A stretch of DNA of 64,000 nt from Phenylobacterium parvum (GTDB lineage Bacteria; Pseudomonadota; Alphaproteobacteria; Caulobacterales; Caulobacteraceae). The notes beneath the pieces are model-generated. The model saw nothing but the letters and a program-made list of their open reading frames with translations. It was not told the origin of the DNA and ran no database searches. Of the stretch, positions 1 to 9,663 are shown piece by piece. The stretch spans positions 1,178,001-1,242,000 of the forward strand of contig NZ_CP029479.1 in assembly GCF_003150835.1 (NCBI RefSeq). The letters are read 5' to 3'. Positions within the stretch are counted from its first letter, which is position 1. Every line of letters starts with the position of its first letter. A program made the translations under genes and the position numbers.

Positions 1-525
1 GGAGAGGGCCAGGTCGATGGGGCTCTCGGCGTCGGTGACCCCCGGCTCATAGTCAAAGGCGTCGTAGAGGGTCTCCGCCAGTCTCCGCACGGCCGTCAGT
101 GGATCGCGATCGCGCAGCCGGTCCAGGCCGTGCTCGGCGGCGAAGGTGCGCAGGGCGTCTGTCTCCACGCAGAACCCCTGGTGGCGGAGAAAATCGAAGT
201 TCTCGACGAGGACCCGGTCACTCTTCAGGCGGTCCCATTCGCCGAGGTCCAGGGCCTCGGGCAAGGGGTCAGGAGCCGACGTCTCGACCACGGACCGGGC
301 GGTGATGGTCAGCTGGTCGTGGGGATGGGGCACGTCGAAGTGGTAGACCGCATTGCCGAAGGGGTCGGCGTAGGAAAAGACCTGGGCCGCCGGATCCAGC
401 TCGAGGTCGAAGCTGGCCAGCCTCTGCCGGGGTGTCTTCTGGGGCTGCATCCAGACTTCCATCACGCTCTCCCGCACCGGGGCGGCGTAGTGGTAGCGGG
501 TGACGTGTCTGACCTCGAGGAGCAT
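1..525 (-). CDS. transglutaminase-like protein, N-terminal part (cut by window edge)
   Basis: The first 175 residues are visible; the gene continues beyond the left edge. The start (MLLEVRHVTRYHY) is typical of bacterial transglutaminase-like proteins, whose N-terminal beta-sandwich region precedes a Cys-His-Asp papain-like core. The catalytic Cys is not yet reached, so activity cannot be judged. The ATG lies 8 bases after the stop of the alpha-E gene, so it is the third gene of an operon with the alpha-E and ATP-grasp proteins, the order seen in many proteobacteria. The family is thought to be a peptidase or amidotransferase acting with the ATP-grasp enzyme, but the substrate is unknown. Confidence 0.85.
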   Translation of the reverse strand, partial: MLLEVRHVTRYHYAAPVRESVMEVWMQPQKTPRQRLASFDLELDPAAQVFSYADPFGNAVYHFDVPHPHDQLTITARSVVETSAPDPLPEALDLGEWDRLKSDRVLVENFDFLRHQGFCVETDALRTFAAEHGLDRLRDRDPLTAVRRLAETLYDAFDYEPGVTDAESPIDLALS

Positions 526-533
526 GTCGTGAC

Positions 534-1478
534 CTAGGCGGGCAGCCGCATTTCAAGGGAATAGGCGACGAAGGTGTCGTAGATGCCGGCGTGCAGGCGG
601 GCGCACTCCTCCAGCACAGTCGCCACCAGTAGGTCGGAGTCCTCGGGGGTCAGGGTCTCGGCCTCGGCGTAGAGCAGCCGGGCCTTCAGGCGGCCGGCGA
701 GGCGCTCGGGGCCCGCCGCACCGCCAAGGTCGACATTGCGGCCGACCCCGGAAAGGTGCTCCTCGATGCGCGCTGTCGCAAAACGGAGCGAACGGGGGAA
801 GTCCTCGTCGAACATCAGGAACTGCCGGATGAGGCGCGGCTGGATGTCGGCGGTGTGCTTGCGCAGGTAGGGCTCCAGCGCGCAGCTCATGCGCAGCAGG
901 GCGGTCATGGCCGCATGCTCGGTGACCGGCCTTCCGAGGCTTCGGCCAAAGCCGGCCTGCAGGAGGCGTCCGGTCAGCTGGGCCCGCTCGATGAAGACGC
1001 CCAGCTGCAGGAAGCCCCAACCCTCGCCATGGCTCATCGTGGCGTCCGCGGCGCCCTTGAAGAGGTGGAGGTCGGCGATGATGTCGTGCAGGAACTGGGA
1101 GGGGGCGTCGGTGAATTCGCGGCTCGCCTTGGGCCCGGTCACCCGCAGGTAGATCAGGTTCAGGCGCTCCCAGGTCTCGGTGGTCAGCTGGTCGCGGACC
1201 TGGCGGGCGTTCTCCCGGGCCCGGGCCAGGGCGGCGGTCACGGAGTCGCCGTCCTCGCTGTCCATCGTCATGGCCAGGGCCGCATCCCAGGGGGTCAGCT
1301 CTCCCTCCGGTTCGCCGTCCGTGACGGCCGAGATCACCATGCGGGCGACCTGCCCAGAGCTCTCGGTGCGGTCGAGGGTGGCGTTCAGCAGCACGTCCGC
1401 CAACCGGCACATGTGCTCGGCCCGTTCGACGTAGCGGCCGATCCAGTAGAGGCTGTCGGCGACGCGGGCGAGCATCAT
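534..1478 (-). CDS. alpha-E domain-containing protein (DUF403)
   Basis: This 314-residue protein starts MMLARVADSLYWIGRYVERAEH, the hallmark opening of the alpha-E family, and appears all-helical throughout. The family has no established biochemical activity; it is nearly always encoded beside a circularly permuted ATP-grasp protein and a transglutaminase, as here. Its ATG overlaps the ATP-grasp stop by four bases (ATGA), so the two are translationally coupled. Length is normal for the family. From context it may be a scaffold or partner of the ATP-grasp ligase, but that is inference. Confidence 0.93.
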   Translation of the reverse strand: MMLARVADSLYWIGRYVERAEHMCRLADVLLNATLDRTESSGQVARMVISAVTDGEPEGELTPWDAALAMTMDSEDGDSVTAALARARENARQVRDQLTTETWERLNLIYLRVTGPKASREFTDAPSQFLHDIIADLHLFKGAADATMSHGEGWGFLQLGVFIERAQLTGRLLQAGFGRSLGRPVTEHAAMTALLRMSCALEPYLRKHTADIQPRLIRQFLMFDEDFPRSLRFATARIEEHLSGVGRNVDLGGAAGPERLAGRLKARLLYAEAETLTPEDSDLLVATVLEECARLHAGIYDTFVAYSLEMRLPA

Positions 1479-2962
1479 GGCGAACCCTCCTGTCCCTCAG
1501 CCTCGCCCAGGACCCAGGTGTCCTTGGACCCTCCGCCCTGGCTGGAATTGACCACCAGCGAGCCCTTGCGCAGGGCCACTCGGGTGAGCGCGCCCGGGGT
1601 CACGCGGATCTTGTCGCCCGACAGGATGAAGGGCCGCAGGTCCACGTGTCGGGGATCGATCGCCCCGTCTATCAGGCACGGAGCGGTCGACAGCTGGATG
1701 GTCGGCTGGGCGATGTAGTTGCCGGGGTCGGCCCGGAGCGCCTCGGCGAAGCTCTCGCGCTCGGCCCGGCTGGCGTGGGGCCCGACCAACATGCCGTAGC
1801 CGCCCGAGGCCCCCACCGCCTTGACGACCAGCTTGTCGAGGTTGGCCAGGACATGGGAAAGCTGGGCGGGTTCGCGGCAGAGATAGGTCTCGATGTTCGG
1901 CAGGATGGCGTCCTCGCCGAGGTAGTAGCTGATGATCTCGGGAACATAGGCGTAGACGGCCTTGTCGTCCGCCACGCCGGTGCCCGGGGCGTTGCAGATC
2001 ACCACATTGCCGCCGCGATAGGCGTTGAACAGCCCCGCCACGCCGAGACTGGAGTCCCGCCGGAAGGTGAGAGGGTCGATAAAGTCGTCGTCGACCCGGC
2101 GATAGATCACGTCTACCCGGCGCAGGCCCGTCGTCGTGCGCATGTAGACCATGTTGTCGTGGGTCACGAGGTCGCGCCCCTCGACCAGGGGAACGCCCAT
2201 CAGGCGGGCCAGGTAGGCGTGCTCGAAGTAGGCCGAGTTGTAGACGCCGGGCGTCAGGACGACGACCTGCGGGTTGGGGCGCCAGTCAGCGGCCATGCTT
2301 CTCAGGGTGGAGAGCAGGAGATCGGGATACTGCTCGATCCGCCGGACGCCGGCCATGCGGAACGACCCGGGGAAGGTCCGCTTGGCCGCCTCGCGGTTCG
2401 CCAGCATGTAGGAGACGCCTGACGGGACTCGCAGGTTGTCTTCCAGCACCGCAAATCCCCCGTCGGGCTTGCGGATCAGGTCGCTGCCGCAGACGTTCGC
2501 GTAGGCCCCGTGGGGCACATAGAGGTTCTGCATCTCCCGGCGGTAGGAGGGCGCGCCCAGCACCAGTTCCCGCGGGACCACGCCGTCCATCAGGATCTTC
2601 TGGTCGCTGTAGATGTCGGCCAGGAACATGTTCAGCGCCCTGAGCCGCTGGACCAGGCCGGCCTCTATGGTGGACCACTCCGCCGCCGGGATGATCCGGG
2701 GCAGGAGGTCGGTTGGGATGATCCGCTCGGTGGAGCTCTCGGCCCCATAGACCGTGAAGGTGATCCCCTGGAGCAGGAAGAAGCGCTCAAGCAGCCTCTG
2801 CCTTTCGGCGAGGTCCTCGTCGGACAGGCTCGCCACGCGCCGGGCAAGCGCCGCGTAGTGGGGCCGCACCTCTCCCGAGGGGCCCGTCATCTCGTCGTAG
2901 GGCGCAGCTGCAGGAGCAGCGGCGCCGGGACTCCGCATCGCATCGGCCAAAGCGTATCTCAC
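1475..2962 (-). CDS. circularly permuted type 2 ATP-grasp protein (DUF404/DUF407)
   Basis: A 495-residue protein with the conserved features of the circularly permuted ATP-grasp group: the GAPSYRREMQNLYVPHGAYA region, VLEDNLRVPSGVSYMLANRE, and near the C-terminus VKAVGASGGYGMLVGP, RPFILSGD and VVNSSQGGGSKDTW. ATP-grasp enzymes form amide or peptide bonds via acyl phosphates, but the product of this clade is not known. The GTG at 2962 is chosen because a GGAGGGAG Shine-Dalgarno lies just upstream; an ATG at 2938 is the alternative. It is the first gene of the three-gene operon and divergent from tamA. A perfect inverted repeat lies just upstream of its ribosome binding site. Confidence 0.93.
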   Translation of the reverse strand: MRYALADAMRSPGAAAPAAAPYDEMTGPSGEVRPHYAALARRVASLSDEDLAERQRLLERFFLLQGITFTVYGAESSTERIIPTDLLPRIIPAAEWSTIEAGLVQRLRALNMFLADIYSDQKILMDGVVPRELVLGAPSYRREMQNLYVPHGAYANVCGSDLIRKPDGGFAVLEDNLRVPSGVSYMLANREAAKRTFPGSFRMAGVRRIEQYPDLLLSTLRSMAADWRPNPQVVVLTPGVYNSAYFEHAYLARLMGVPLVEGRDLVTHDNMVYMRTTTGLRRVDVIYRRVDDDFIDPLTFRRDSSLGVAGLFNAYRGGNVVICNAPGTGVADDKAVYAYVPEIISYYLGEDAILPNIETYLCREPAQLSHVLANLDKLVVKAVGASGGYGMLVGPHASRAERESFAEALRADPGNYIAQPTIQLSTAPCLIDGAIDPRHVDLRPFILSGDKIRVTPGALTRVALRKGSLVVNSSQGGGSKDTWVLGEAEGQEGSP

Positions 2963-2976
2963 CCGGTGCTCCCTCC

Positions 2977-2991
2977 GTTCGGATACCGAAC
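2977..2991. promoter_or_regulatory. perfect inverted repeat GTTCGG-ATA-CCGAAC before the ATP-grasp operon
   Basis: A perfect 6+6 inverted repeat with a 3-base spacer sits 14 bases upstream of the ATP-grasp GTG and abuts its Shine-Dalgarno. It could be a repressor operator or, in mRNA, a hairpin masking the ribosome binding site. I do not recognise the cognate regulator. Confidence 0.35.
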
Positions 2992-3170
2992 CAGAGAGCC
3001 CTGAAACCCGATCTCATGAATAGAGAGGGAATCCCTGCTTGGCGACCGCAAGGCGGGCAGGCGCCGCTTTTCGAGGCGCCTGCCCGGAATTCGGGCGCCC
3101 GTGTCGCGCCTCCGCGGGTGACATGGCGCGCGCAGGCAGGGTAATTCAGGGACTCCTGCGGAGACAAAGC

Positions 3171-4958
3171 GTGAGCGGATCGCGACTGTTCCTGGCGACC
3201 TTGGCCGGCCTCGCCCTTCTGGCGTCGTCGCCCGCCCTTGCGGCTCCACAGCTCCGGGCCCAGGTGCGCGGCGAGCTGCCGGCCGAGCTGCGCACTCGCA
3301 TCGAGACGGCGATCGGGGCGTCGGATCGGCCGGTGAAGAACCGCTTTGACGCCCGTCAGAGGGCCAATGCGGCGGCCGAAGAGGCCTCCGCGGTGTTGAG
3401 GTCGGAAGGCTATTACGGGTCCCGGGTGACCCCTGGCGTCTCTGACGAGGGCGACGGCGGGGCCTACATCACCATTGTGGCCGGCCCGCTGTTCCGGATC
3501 GCCGAGCCTCGCATCGAGTGGATCGAGCCCGAACCCGCTGCGGAACTCCAGGCCCTCGGCCGCGGCGAGCTTCGGCTGGAGCCGGGGCAGGCTGGCCGGG
3601 CCATTGACGTGGTCTCGGCCGAAGCGCGCATCCTGTCTGCGATCCAGAAGGAGGGGTACGCCGACGCCTTCATCGGTCCTCGCGAGGTCATCGTCGACCA
3701 TGCCGACCAGACCTTGAGACCGACCTACCGGATCAGCGCCGGAAGCCTGGTCAAGCTCGCCGCCCTGAAGGTGGAGACGACGGGGGGGACCCGCCCGGAC
3801 TGGCTGGCGGCCCTTGCCCCCTGGGGGAGTGGAGACCTCTACACCCCCGGGGCGGTCCTGGATCTCGAGAAACGGCTGGTGGAGACCGGGGTCTACGACC
3901 AGGTGTCGGTCTCGCTCGCGCCGCCGGAAGAAGGTGACTCAGACGGGCTTCGTCCGGTGGTGGTGACCCTAACGGACCGAAAGCCTCACAGGCTGGAGGC
4001 CGGCGCCAGCTACGCCTCAAGCGAGGGCCTCGGCGCCGACATGCGGTGGAGCCACTTCAACCGGTTCGGTTACGCAGACACCAGCGCGGTCTTTGGCCGG
4101 GCGTCGACCATCGACAGTCGTCTCGGAGTGGAGATCACCCTGCCGCACTGGCGTCGCCTGCGTCAGTCCCTGACGGGATACGCAGCGGTCTTCAACCGGG
4201 AGACGTCCGCCTACGATGAGACCGGCCTTGAACTTCGCGCCGACGTGGAGCGCAAGCGCTCGGACGTGGCCTTCCTGACTGCGGGCGCCGCACTCGAGTA
4301 CACCCGGACCCGTGAGCGCGCGGCCCAGCCCCTGGTGTCCGTCATCGAGCGGGACCAGTTGATCGGATCCCTCCTTGGCGCCCTGGCGCTGGACTACACG
4401 GACGATGTCCTGAACCCCCGGACAGGCTGGCGCGTCGATGTCAGGGGCGAGCCGACCGTCCTGACCGGGGGTGTAACCCTGAGCTACTTCAAGGCGAGCG
4501 CCCAGGGGTCGGCCTACCTGCCCTTGGATGCGGACCGTCGCACCGTGATCGCCGGGCGGGTAAAGGCCGGTTCCATACTGGGCGGGACGATCTCCGGCGT
4601 TCCGGCCTCACGCCGGTTCTATGCTGGAGGCGGGGGGTCCGTGCGCGGCTACGTCTACCAGGGGATTGGGCCCCACCTGCAGGACAACACCCCGCGGGGC
4701 GGCCTCTCCCTGGTGGAGGTTTCGGGCGAGGTCCGGCGCAACCTGACTCCCCAGTGGGGGATCGTCGCCTTCGTGGACGCCGGAGCCGTGGGCCTCTCCG
4801 CCGAGCCGGACTTTGTCGACCTCGCCGTCGGCGTGGGCCTGGGGGTTCGATACGACCTCGGCTTTGGGCCAATCCGCTTCGACCTGGCCTTCCCGCTCGA
4901 CCGTCGGTCGGATGACCCCAGCTACCAGATCTATGTCAGCATCGGGCAAAGCTTTTGA
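3171..4958 (+). CDS. tamA: TamA, outer-membrane Omp85-family assembly factor
   Basis: An Omp85 (BamA/TamA) family protein of 595 residues. With TamB it helps insert autotransporters and other outer-membrane proteins and has been linked to phospholipid transport. Residues 1-25 form a signal peptide ending SPALAA, followed by POTRA-like domains, then a beta-barrel with the lid-lock motif region GGGGSVRGY near residue 490 and a C-terminal aromatic (IGQSF). The frame is open back to 3039, but GTG 3171 is chosen because it begins the signal peptide and has GGAG about 8 bases upstream; ATG 3123 is the alternative. The stop overlaps the tamB start. The tandem tamA-tamB order is strong support. Confidence 0.93.
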   Translation: MSGSRLFLATLAGLALLASSPALAAPQLRAQVRGELPAELRTRIETAIGASDRPVKNRFDARQRANAAAEEASAVLRSEGYYGSRVTPGVSDEGDGGAYITIVAGPLFRIAEPRIEWIEPEPAAELQALGRGELRLEPGQAGRAIDVVSAEARILSAIQKEGYADAFIGPREVIVDHADQTLRPTYRISAGSLVKLAALKVETTGGTRPDWLAALAPWGSGDLYTPGAVLDLEKRLVETGVYDQVSVSLAPPEEGDSDGLRPVVVTLTDRKPHRLEAGASYASSEGLGADMRWSHFNRFGYADTSAVFGRASTIDSRLGVEITLPHWRRLRQSLTGYAAVFNRETSAYDETGLELRADVERKRSDVAFLTAGAALEYTRTRERAAQPLVSVIERDQLIGSLLGALALDYTDDVLNPRTGWRVDVRGEPTVLTGGVTLSYFKASAQGSAYLPLDADRRTVIAGRVKAGSILGGTISGVPASRRFYAGGGGSVRGYVYQGIGPHLQDNTPRGGLSLVEVSGEVRRNLTPQWGIVAFVDAGAVGLSAEPDFVDLAVGVGLGVRYDLGFGPIRFDLAFPLDRRSDDPSYQIYVSIGQSF

Positions 4959-7900
4959 CCGGTTCGGAAAAGCCTCCGGAGCCCCGGCGTCGTCAGCGCG
5001 GAGGATGGCTGCGCGGCCTTCTGCTGGCCGTCGGCGGCATCATTCTGGTGCTCGCGGGTCTTGTGGTGGTCTCACCCATGGCCCTGCGATCGCCGCGGGG
5101 ACTGGCCCTCGTGGAGTCCATCGCCGACGGTCTGCCCGCCGGACGCCTCGGCCACCTCGAGGTGAAGGGCTTGTCCGGGGACCCGCTGGGCGAGCTGTCC
5201 GTCCGGCGCCTGGCCATCCGTGACGAGAAGGGGGTTTGGCTCGACGCTTCCAACCTGAAGGTCCGCTGGAGCCCCCTGGCCCTCACCGGCCGCGAAGTGA
5301 AGATTGATAACGCATCTGCCGAGCGGGTCCGGATTGTCCGGCGACCTGTCCTCGGCCCGCCCCAGCCGCCGAAGCCGCTTCCGGTGACCGTGACCCTCGC
5401 CCGACTTTCGGCGGTCATCGAGATGGAGCCAGAGTTCAGCGTCCGCCGGGGCCTGTTCCGGATCGGTGGGAACCTCCAGGCCCGGCGGGGCGAAGGCGGC
5501 TACTCCGCACGCCTGGACGCCGACAGCCTGCTTCGCCAGGGCGACCACCTCGATGTTGAACTCGACCTGGGCGATGACCGTCCGCTCAAGGTCCGGGCCG
5601 AGGCCTTGGAGGTCGGAGGCGGCGCCCTGGCGGGCGCTCTGGGCCTGGCGGCCGACAGGCCGTTCCGGCTTTCCCTCTCGGCCGACGGAAAGGTGGATGC
5701 CGGGCGGGTCCGCGCCGACCTCCGTTCCGGCGCCCTGCAACCCGTAAAGCTTGATGGCGGTTGGCGGCCTGACGGGGGGGAGGCGGCCGGTGTTGTCGAC
5801 CTTTCCGCCTCCACCCTGACCCGCCCCGTCGCGGATCGTATTGGTCCGCTGGCGAAGATCTCCGGAACAGCCATCGGACAGGCGGGTCAGCGGGGTCGAT
5901 ATGTCATCGACCTGGGGGTCGTCACCGACGCCGCCCGGGTGTCCCTGCAGGGGCCCGTGGAGCTGGATGACCGTCGCACCGGGGAGGGGGGCGTCGTCCT
6001 CCGCGCAGAGGCGCCCTCGCTGGGCCGGATCCTCGGCGGCTTCGACGCCGGGCCTGCGCGGGTGAACGGTCGCCTTTCCGGAGACCTCGACGCCTGGACG
6101 CTGAAGGGGGACGCCCGGGTGGAGCGCGCGGGCCTGTCCGGCTACGTCCTGGGATCCGCGGCCGGGCCCTTCGAGGTGAAGAGCGCCCGCGGCCGGTTCG
6201 ACCTCGACGCCGATATCAAGGGCGGCGGCGGGAAGGGGCAGGGGCTGGTCTACGCGCTCCTGGGCGCTGCGCCCAGCCTGGAACTCAAGGCCGCCCGGCT
6301 GGCGGAAGGCGAACTCCTGATCGAGGACCTCCAGGCCCGGGGCGCGGGCTTCAAGGCTTCCGGCTCCGGTTCCCGCGGCCTGCTGGGCGGCCTCGCCTTT
6401 TCCGGGCGCGCCGATGTCAGCCGGCTGGATGCGGGGCTGCCAGGCGCCTCGGGCAGCCTGACCGCGAAATGGAGCGCCCGGATGGCGAAGCCCCAGGCTC
6501 CCTGGGAAGTATCGCTCAGCGCCAGCGGCGACCGCTTCGCCAGCGGCGTCGCCGAGCTTGATCGCCTCCTGGGAGGACGGCCACAGCTGGACGCCCGCCT
6601 GACCCTCCGCGACCGGAACCTGCGCTTCGACCGGCTGGACCTGAAAGGGGCGGCCATTGAGGTCCGGGCGCCGGGCGCCCGCCTCACGGGAGAGGCCCTG
6701 GAGGCGCCCTTCACCTGGTCGGCGAACGGGCCGTTCGCCGCGGGCCCTGTCGAGGTCTCCGGAAAGGCCTCCGGGAAAGGGCGACTGGGTGGGACCCTGG
6801 CCGCCCCAGACCTTGGCATGTCGGCCGACTTCGACGCCATCAGCCTGCCCGGACTTCTGCTCAGGACCGCGCGCCTGGACCTGAACTGGACCCGCCAGGG
6901 GGGCTCGGCGCAGGTCAAGGCCGCCAGTCCCTATGGGCCAGCTTCGGCCAGCACCCGCTTCGCCTTCCCGGTGGGTGGAGTGCGCCTGACGGACATCCAG
7001 GTGGATGCCGGCGGGTTACGCGCCGGGGGCGAGGCGACCCTGGGCGCCCGCGGCGCCTCCCAGGCCGACCTGGCGGTTGATCTTGGCCCGGGCGCCTTTC
7101 TTGCCGAGGGGCGCGTGACAGGCTCCGTGCGCCTGCAGGACCGCAAGGGGCAGGAGCCCTGGGTGGAGGCCGATCTCACCGCGAAGAACGCCCTCCTGCC
7201 CGGCGAGAGCCTGTCCGTTACTGAGGGACGACTCTCGGCGGAGGGGCCCCTCTCGCGCCTGCCGTTCCGGCTCGACGCGCGAGGTCAGACCCCGGCCGGG
7301 GACTGGAGCCTCGATGGGCGCGGCTTCGCCGCCCAGCAGGCTGGAGGATTCCGGATCGACTTCGATGGCGGCGGCGAAGCGGCCGGCCGCCAGGTGAGGA
7401 CGATCGAGACCGCCATCCTGGAACTGGACGGCGCTGAGCAAAGGGCGAGGCTGCGGCTGTCTGTCGGCAAGGGTGGGACGGCCGCCCTGGACCTTCTTCT
7501 GGCCCCCCGCCAAGCCCGGATTGCGGGGCGCCTGGATGACGTTCCGGCCAGCTTCCTCAATCCTGACCTCGCCGGCCGACTGGACGCGAACTTCCAGGTG
7601 CAGGGCGACGGCGCCCGGCTGGTGGGACAGGCGGACGGCCGCCTCCAGGACGTCCGGGCGAGCGACAGCGATGCCTCCCTCGGGATCAGCGGCGGGTTCC
7701 ACGCCACCCTTGGCGGGGAGCGGCTCACGGTCAAGGCGGACCTATCCAACCCCCAGGGCATGCGGGCCGAAGGGGATGTGGGCATTCCGGTCACGACCCG
7801 GTTGGAGGGTTTCCGGATCGCGCCGGACCGGCAGGGACCGCTCAGCGGGCGTGTCGCCGCGACCGGAGAAATCCGTCCTCTCTGGGACCTTTTCGTCGGG

Positions 7901-9115
7901 GGCGAGCAGAGCCTCAGCGGGCGCGTCGACCTGCGCGGCGACCTCTCTGGCTCCCTTGCGGCGCCCCGGGCGGCCGGGACTGCGGACATCGAGAACGGCG
8001 CCTTTGCCGACGGGGCCACCGGCCTGGTCCTCAAGAACGTGATTGTCCGCTCGCGCCTGTCCGAGACAGCCATCCAGATCGACCGGGCGACAGGTGCGGA
8101 CGGGCAGGGCGGGACCCTGTCGGGGGCAGGCGTAATCTCCCTCCGGGAAGGGGCCGCGAGTTCCTTCCGCCTCGATCTCCTGAACTTCCGGGTGATCGAC
8201 AACGAACTGGCGACGGCGACGGCGTCGGGCCAGGCCTCGATGACCCGCGCCGTCGACGGTCGGATCACCCTGACCGGCGGCCTGACCATCAACCGGGCGG
8301 ACGTGACGGCGGCGGCGCCGACCCCGACAGGGGTGACCCCCCTGGCGGTGACCGAGATCAACCGTCCGGTCGAGGTTGGCCGCAAGGCGGGCCGCAAGGG
8401 TTCGGGCCCGGCGGTGGCGCTGGACGTGACCCTCAAGGCGCCCCAGCAGGTCTACATCCGGGGCCAGGGACTGGACCTTGAGATGTCGGTGGACGCCCGG
8501 GTCTCCGGCACCTCGGCGCGTCCGCGTCTCACCGGCCTGGCCCGGGTGGTTCGGGGGTCCTACGCCTTTGCCGACAAGCGGTTCGAGATTGACCCCTCCG
8601 GCGTCGTCTACCTTTCCGAGGACCCGGCGCGGATCCGCCTGGACCTGGCGGCGGTCCGCAGCGATCCGGACCTCACCGCCACGGTGAGGATCCGCGGCAC
8701 CGCGGCGCGCCCGGAGATCAGCCTCACCTCGTCTCCGCCCCTGCCGACCGATGAGATCTTCTCGCGAATCCTCTTCGGGCGTTCAGCCTCCCAGCTGTCG
8801 CCGCTGGAAACGGCCCAGCTGGCCTCAGCCGTGGCGTCCATGGCTGGCGGCGGCGGCCTGGATGTCATCGGCAACCTGCGCGGACTTGCCGGGCTGGACC
8901 GTCTGACCTTCGCTGGCGGCGGGGATGGCGACGGCGTTGAGGTTTCAGGCGGCAAGTACCTGACCGACAACGTTCTTCTGATCGTCACGGGCGGGGGCCG
9001 CGACGGTGGCTCGGCACAGGTGGAATGGAATGTCAGCCGTTCGCTCAGCCTGATCTCCAAGCTGTCGGGGCAGGGGGGAAACACCCTGTCGGTCCGCTGG
9101 CGGCGCGACTACTGA
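4955..9115 (+). CDS. tamB: TamB, inner-membrane-anchored translocation/assembly module
   Basis: A 1386-residue AsmA-like protein with the C-terminal DUF490 (TamB) domain. After a basic start there is one N-terminal membrane segment (around residues 18-42, LLLAVGGIILVLAGLVVVSP), then a very long repetitive beta-rich region expected to span the periplasm as a hydrophobic groove. The C-terminus contains the conserved stretch VVRGSYAFADKRFEIDPSGVV and SEDPARIRLDL, and ends near SLISKLSGQGGNTLSVRWRRDY. The start is TTG, overlapping the tamA stop (TTGA). Family length varies from about 1200 to 1600, so it is complete. Confidence 0.93.
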   Translation: MTGSEKPPEPRRRQRGGWLRGLLLAVGGIILVLAGLVVVSPMALRSPRGLALVESIADGLPAGRLGHLEVKGLSGDPLGELSVRRLAIRDEKGVWLDASNLKVRWSPLALTGREVKIDNASAERVRIVRRPVLGPPQPPKPLPVTVTLARLSAVIEMEPEFSVRRGLFRIGGNLQARRGEGGYSARLDADSLLRQGDHLDVELDLGDDRPLKVRAEALEVGGGALAGALGLAADRPFRLSLSADGKVDAGRVRADLRSGALQPVKLDGGWRPDGGEAAGVVDLSASTLTRPVADRIGPLAKISGTAIGQAGQRGRYVIDLGVVTDAARVSLQGPVELDDRRTGEGGVVLRAEAPSLGRILGGFDAGPARVNGRLSGDLDAWTLKGDARVERAGLSGYVLGSAAGPFEVKSARGRFDLDADIKGGGGKGQGLVYALLGAAPSLELKAARLAEGELLIEDLQARGAGFKASGSGSRGLLGGLAFSGRADVSRLDAGLPGASGSLTAKWSARMAKPQAPWEVSLSASGDRFASGVAELDRLLGGRPQLDARLTLRDRNLRFDRLDLKGAAIEVRAPGARLTGEALEAPFTWSANGPFAAGPVEVSGKASGKGRLGGTLAAPDLGMSADFDAISLPGLLLRTARLDLNWTRQGGSAQVKAASPYGPASASTRFAFPVGGVRLTDIQVDAGGLRAGGEATLGARGASQADLAVDLGPGAFLAEGRVTGSVRLQDRKGQEPWVEADLTAKNALLPGESLSVTEGRLSAEGPLSRLPFRLDARGQTPAGDWSLDGRGFAAQQAGGFRIDFDGGGEAAGRQVRTIETAILELDGAEQRARLRLSVGKGGTAALDLLLAPRQARIAGRLDDVPASFLNPDLAGRLDANFQVQGDGARLVGQADGRLQDVRASDSDASLGISGGFHATLGGERLTVKADLSNPQGMRAEGDVGIPVTTRLEGFRIAPDRQGPLSGRVAATGEIRPLWDLFVGGEQSLSGRVDLRGDLSGSLAAPRAAGTADIENGAFADGATGLVLKNVIVRSRLSETAIQIDRATGADGQGGTLSGAGVISLREGAASSFRLDLLNFRVIDNELATATASGQASMTRAVDGRITLTGGLTINRADVTAAAPTPTGVTPLAVTEINRPVEVGRKAGRKGSGPAVALDVTLKAPQQVYIRGQGLDLEMSVDARVSGTSARPRLTGLARVVRGSYAFADKRFEIDPSGVVYLSEDPARIRLDLAAVRSDPDLTATVRIRGTAARPEISLTSSPPLPTDEIFSRILFGRSASQLSPLETAQLASAVASMAGGGGLDVIGNLRGLAGLDRLTFAGGGDGDGVEVSGGKYLTDNVLLIVTGGGRDGGSAQVEWNVSRSLSLISKLSGQGGNTLSVRWRRDY

Positions 9116-9139
9116 GCGCGGGCCGAAGCGGTGGAGGCG

Positions 9140-9514
9140 TCAGTTGCTGACGTTCGGCCGAAGCCGGTAGCGGCCGGGTTCGAAGGCCTCGAAGATCTCC
9201 GGCGCCTGGGGATGCCCGACCGGCTCTCCGGTCTCGTCGGCAAGGAGGTTCTGCTCGGAGACGTAGGCGACGTAGGCGCTTTCCTCGTTCTCGGCCAGCA
9301 GGTGGTAGAAGGGCTGGTCCTTCCTCGGACGGACGTGCTCGGGGATCGAAAGCCACCACTCCTCGGTATTGTTGAAGGTGGGATCGACGTCGAAGATCAC
9401 GCCCCGGAAGGGGAAGATCCGGTGTTTGACCACGTCCCCGATCGCGAACTTCGCCTCGCGGACAATGGCGATCGGGTTCAGATCTTCGCTGGATCGGCCT
9501 TGCTGGACGTTCAT
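9140..9514 (-). CDS. hspQ: HspQ, hemimethylated-DNA-binding/heat shock protein
   Basis: A 124-residue protein of the YccV/HspQ family, with AKFAIGDVVKHRIFPFRGVIFDVDP followed by DQPFYHLLAENEESAYVAYVSEQNL, the family core. In Escherichia coli HspQ binds hemimethylated DNA and acts as a Lon specificity enhancer. The start is placed at the internal ATG at 9514 (MNVQQGRSSEDLNP), which has GGAG about 9 bases upstream, rather than the upstream codon at 9544. It converges on tamB with a 24-base gap and no obvious terminator. Confidence 0.9.
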   Translation of the reverse strand: MNVQQGRSSEDLNPIAIVREAKFAIGDVVKHRIFPFRGVIFDVDPTFNNTEEWWLSIPEHVRPRKDQPFYHLLAENEESAYVAYVSEQNLLADETGEPVGHPQAPEIFEAFEPGRYRLRPNVSN

Positions 9515-9663
9515 TACGTTCGACTCCGGCCCCCCGGGGGCCACCCCCTATACCTAATTCAATCCCGCGGGGCCGCAAGACGCCTTCCGGCCTGCCGACC
9601 GGTCGGATAGGCTGTCGGTGAAATGGCGCGGCGGTCTGTCGCGCCTGTCTGGAAGCAGGGTCG

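Noticed and set aside
2787..3701. 304-codon minus-strand frame spanning the ATP-grasp start and the tamA 5' end
   Set aside because: It crosses two well-supported genes on opposite sides of a promoter region and shows no family motif.
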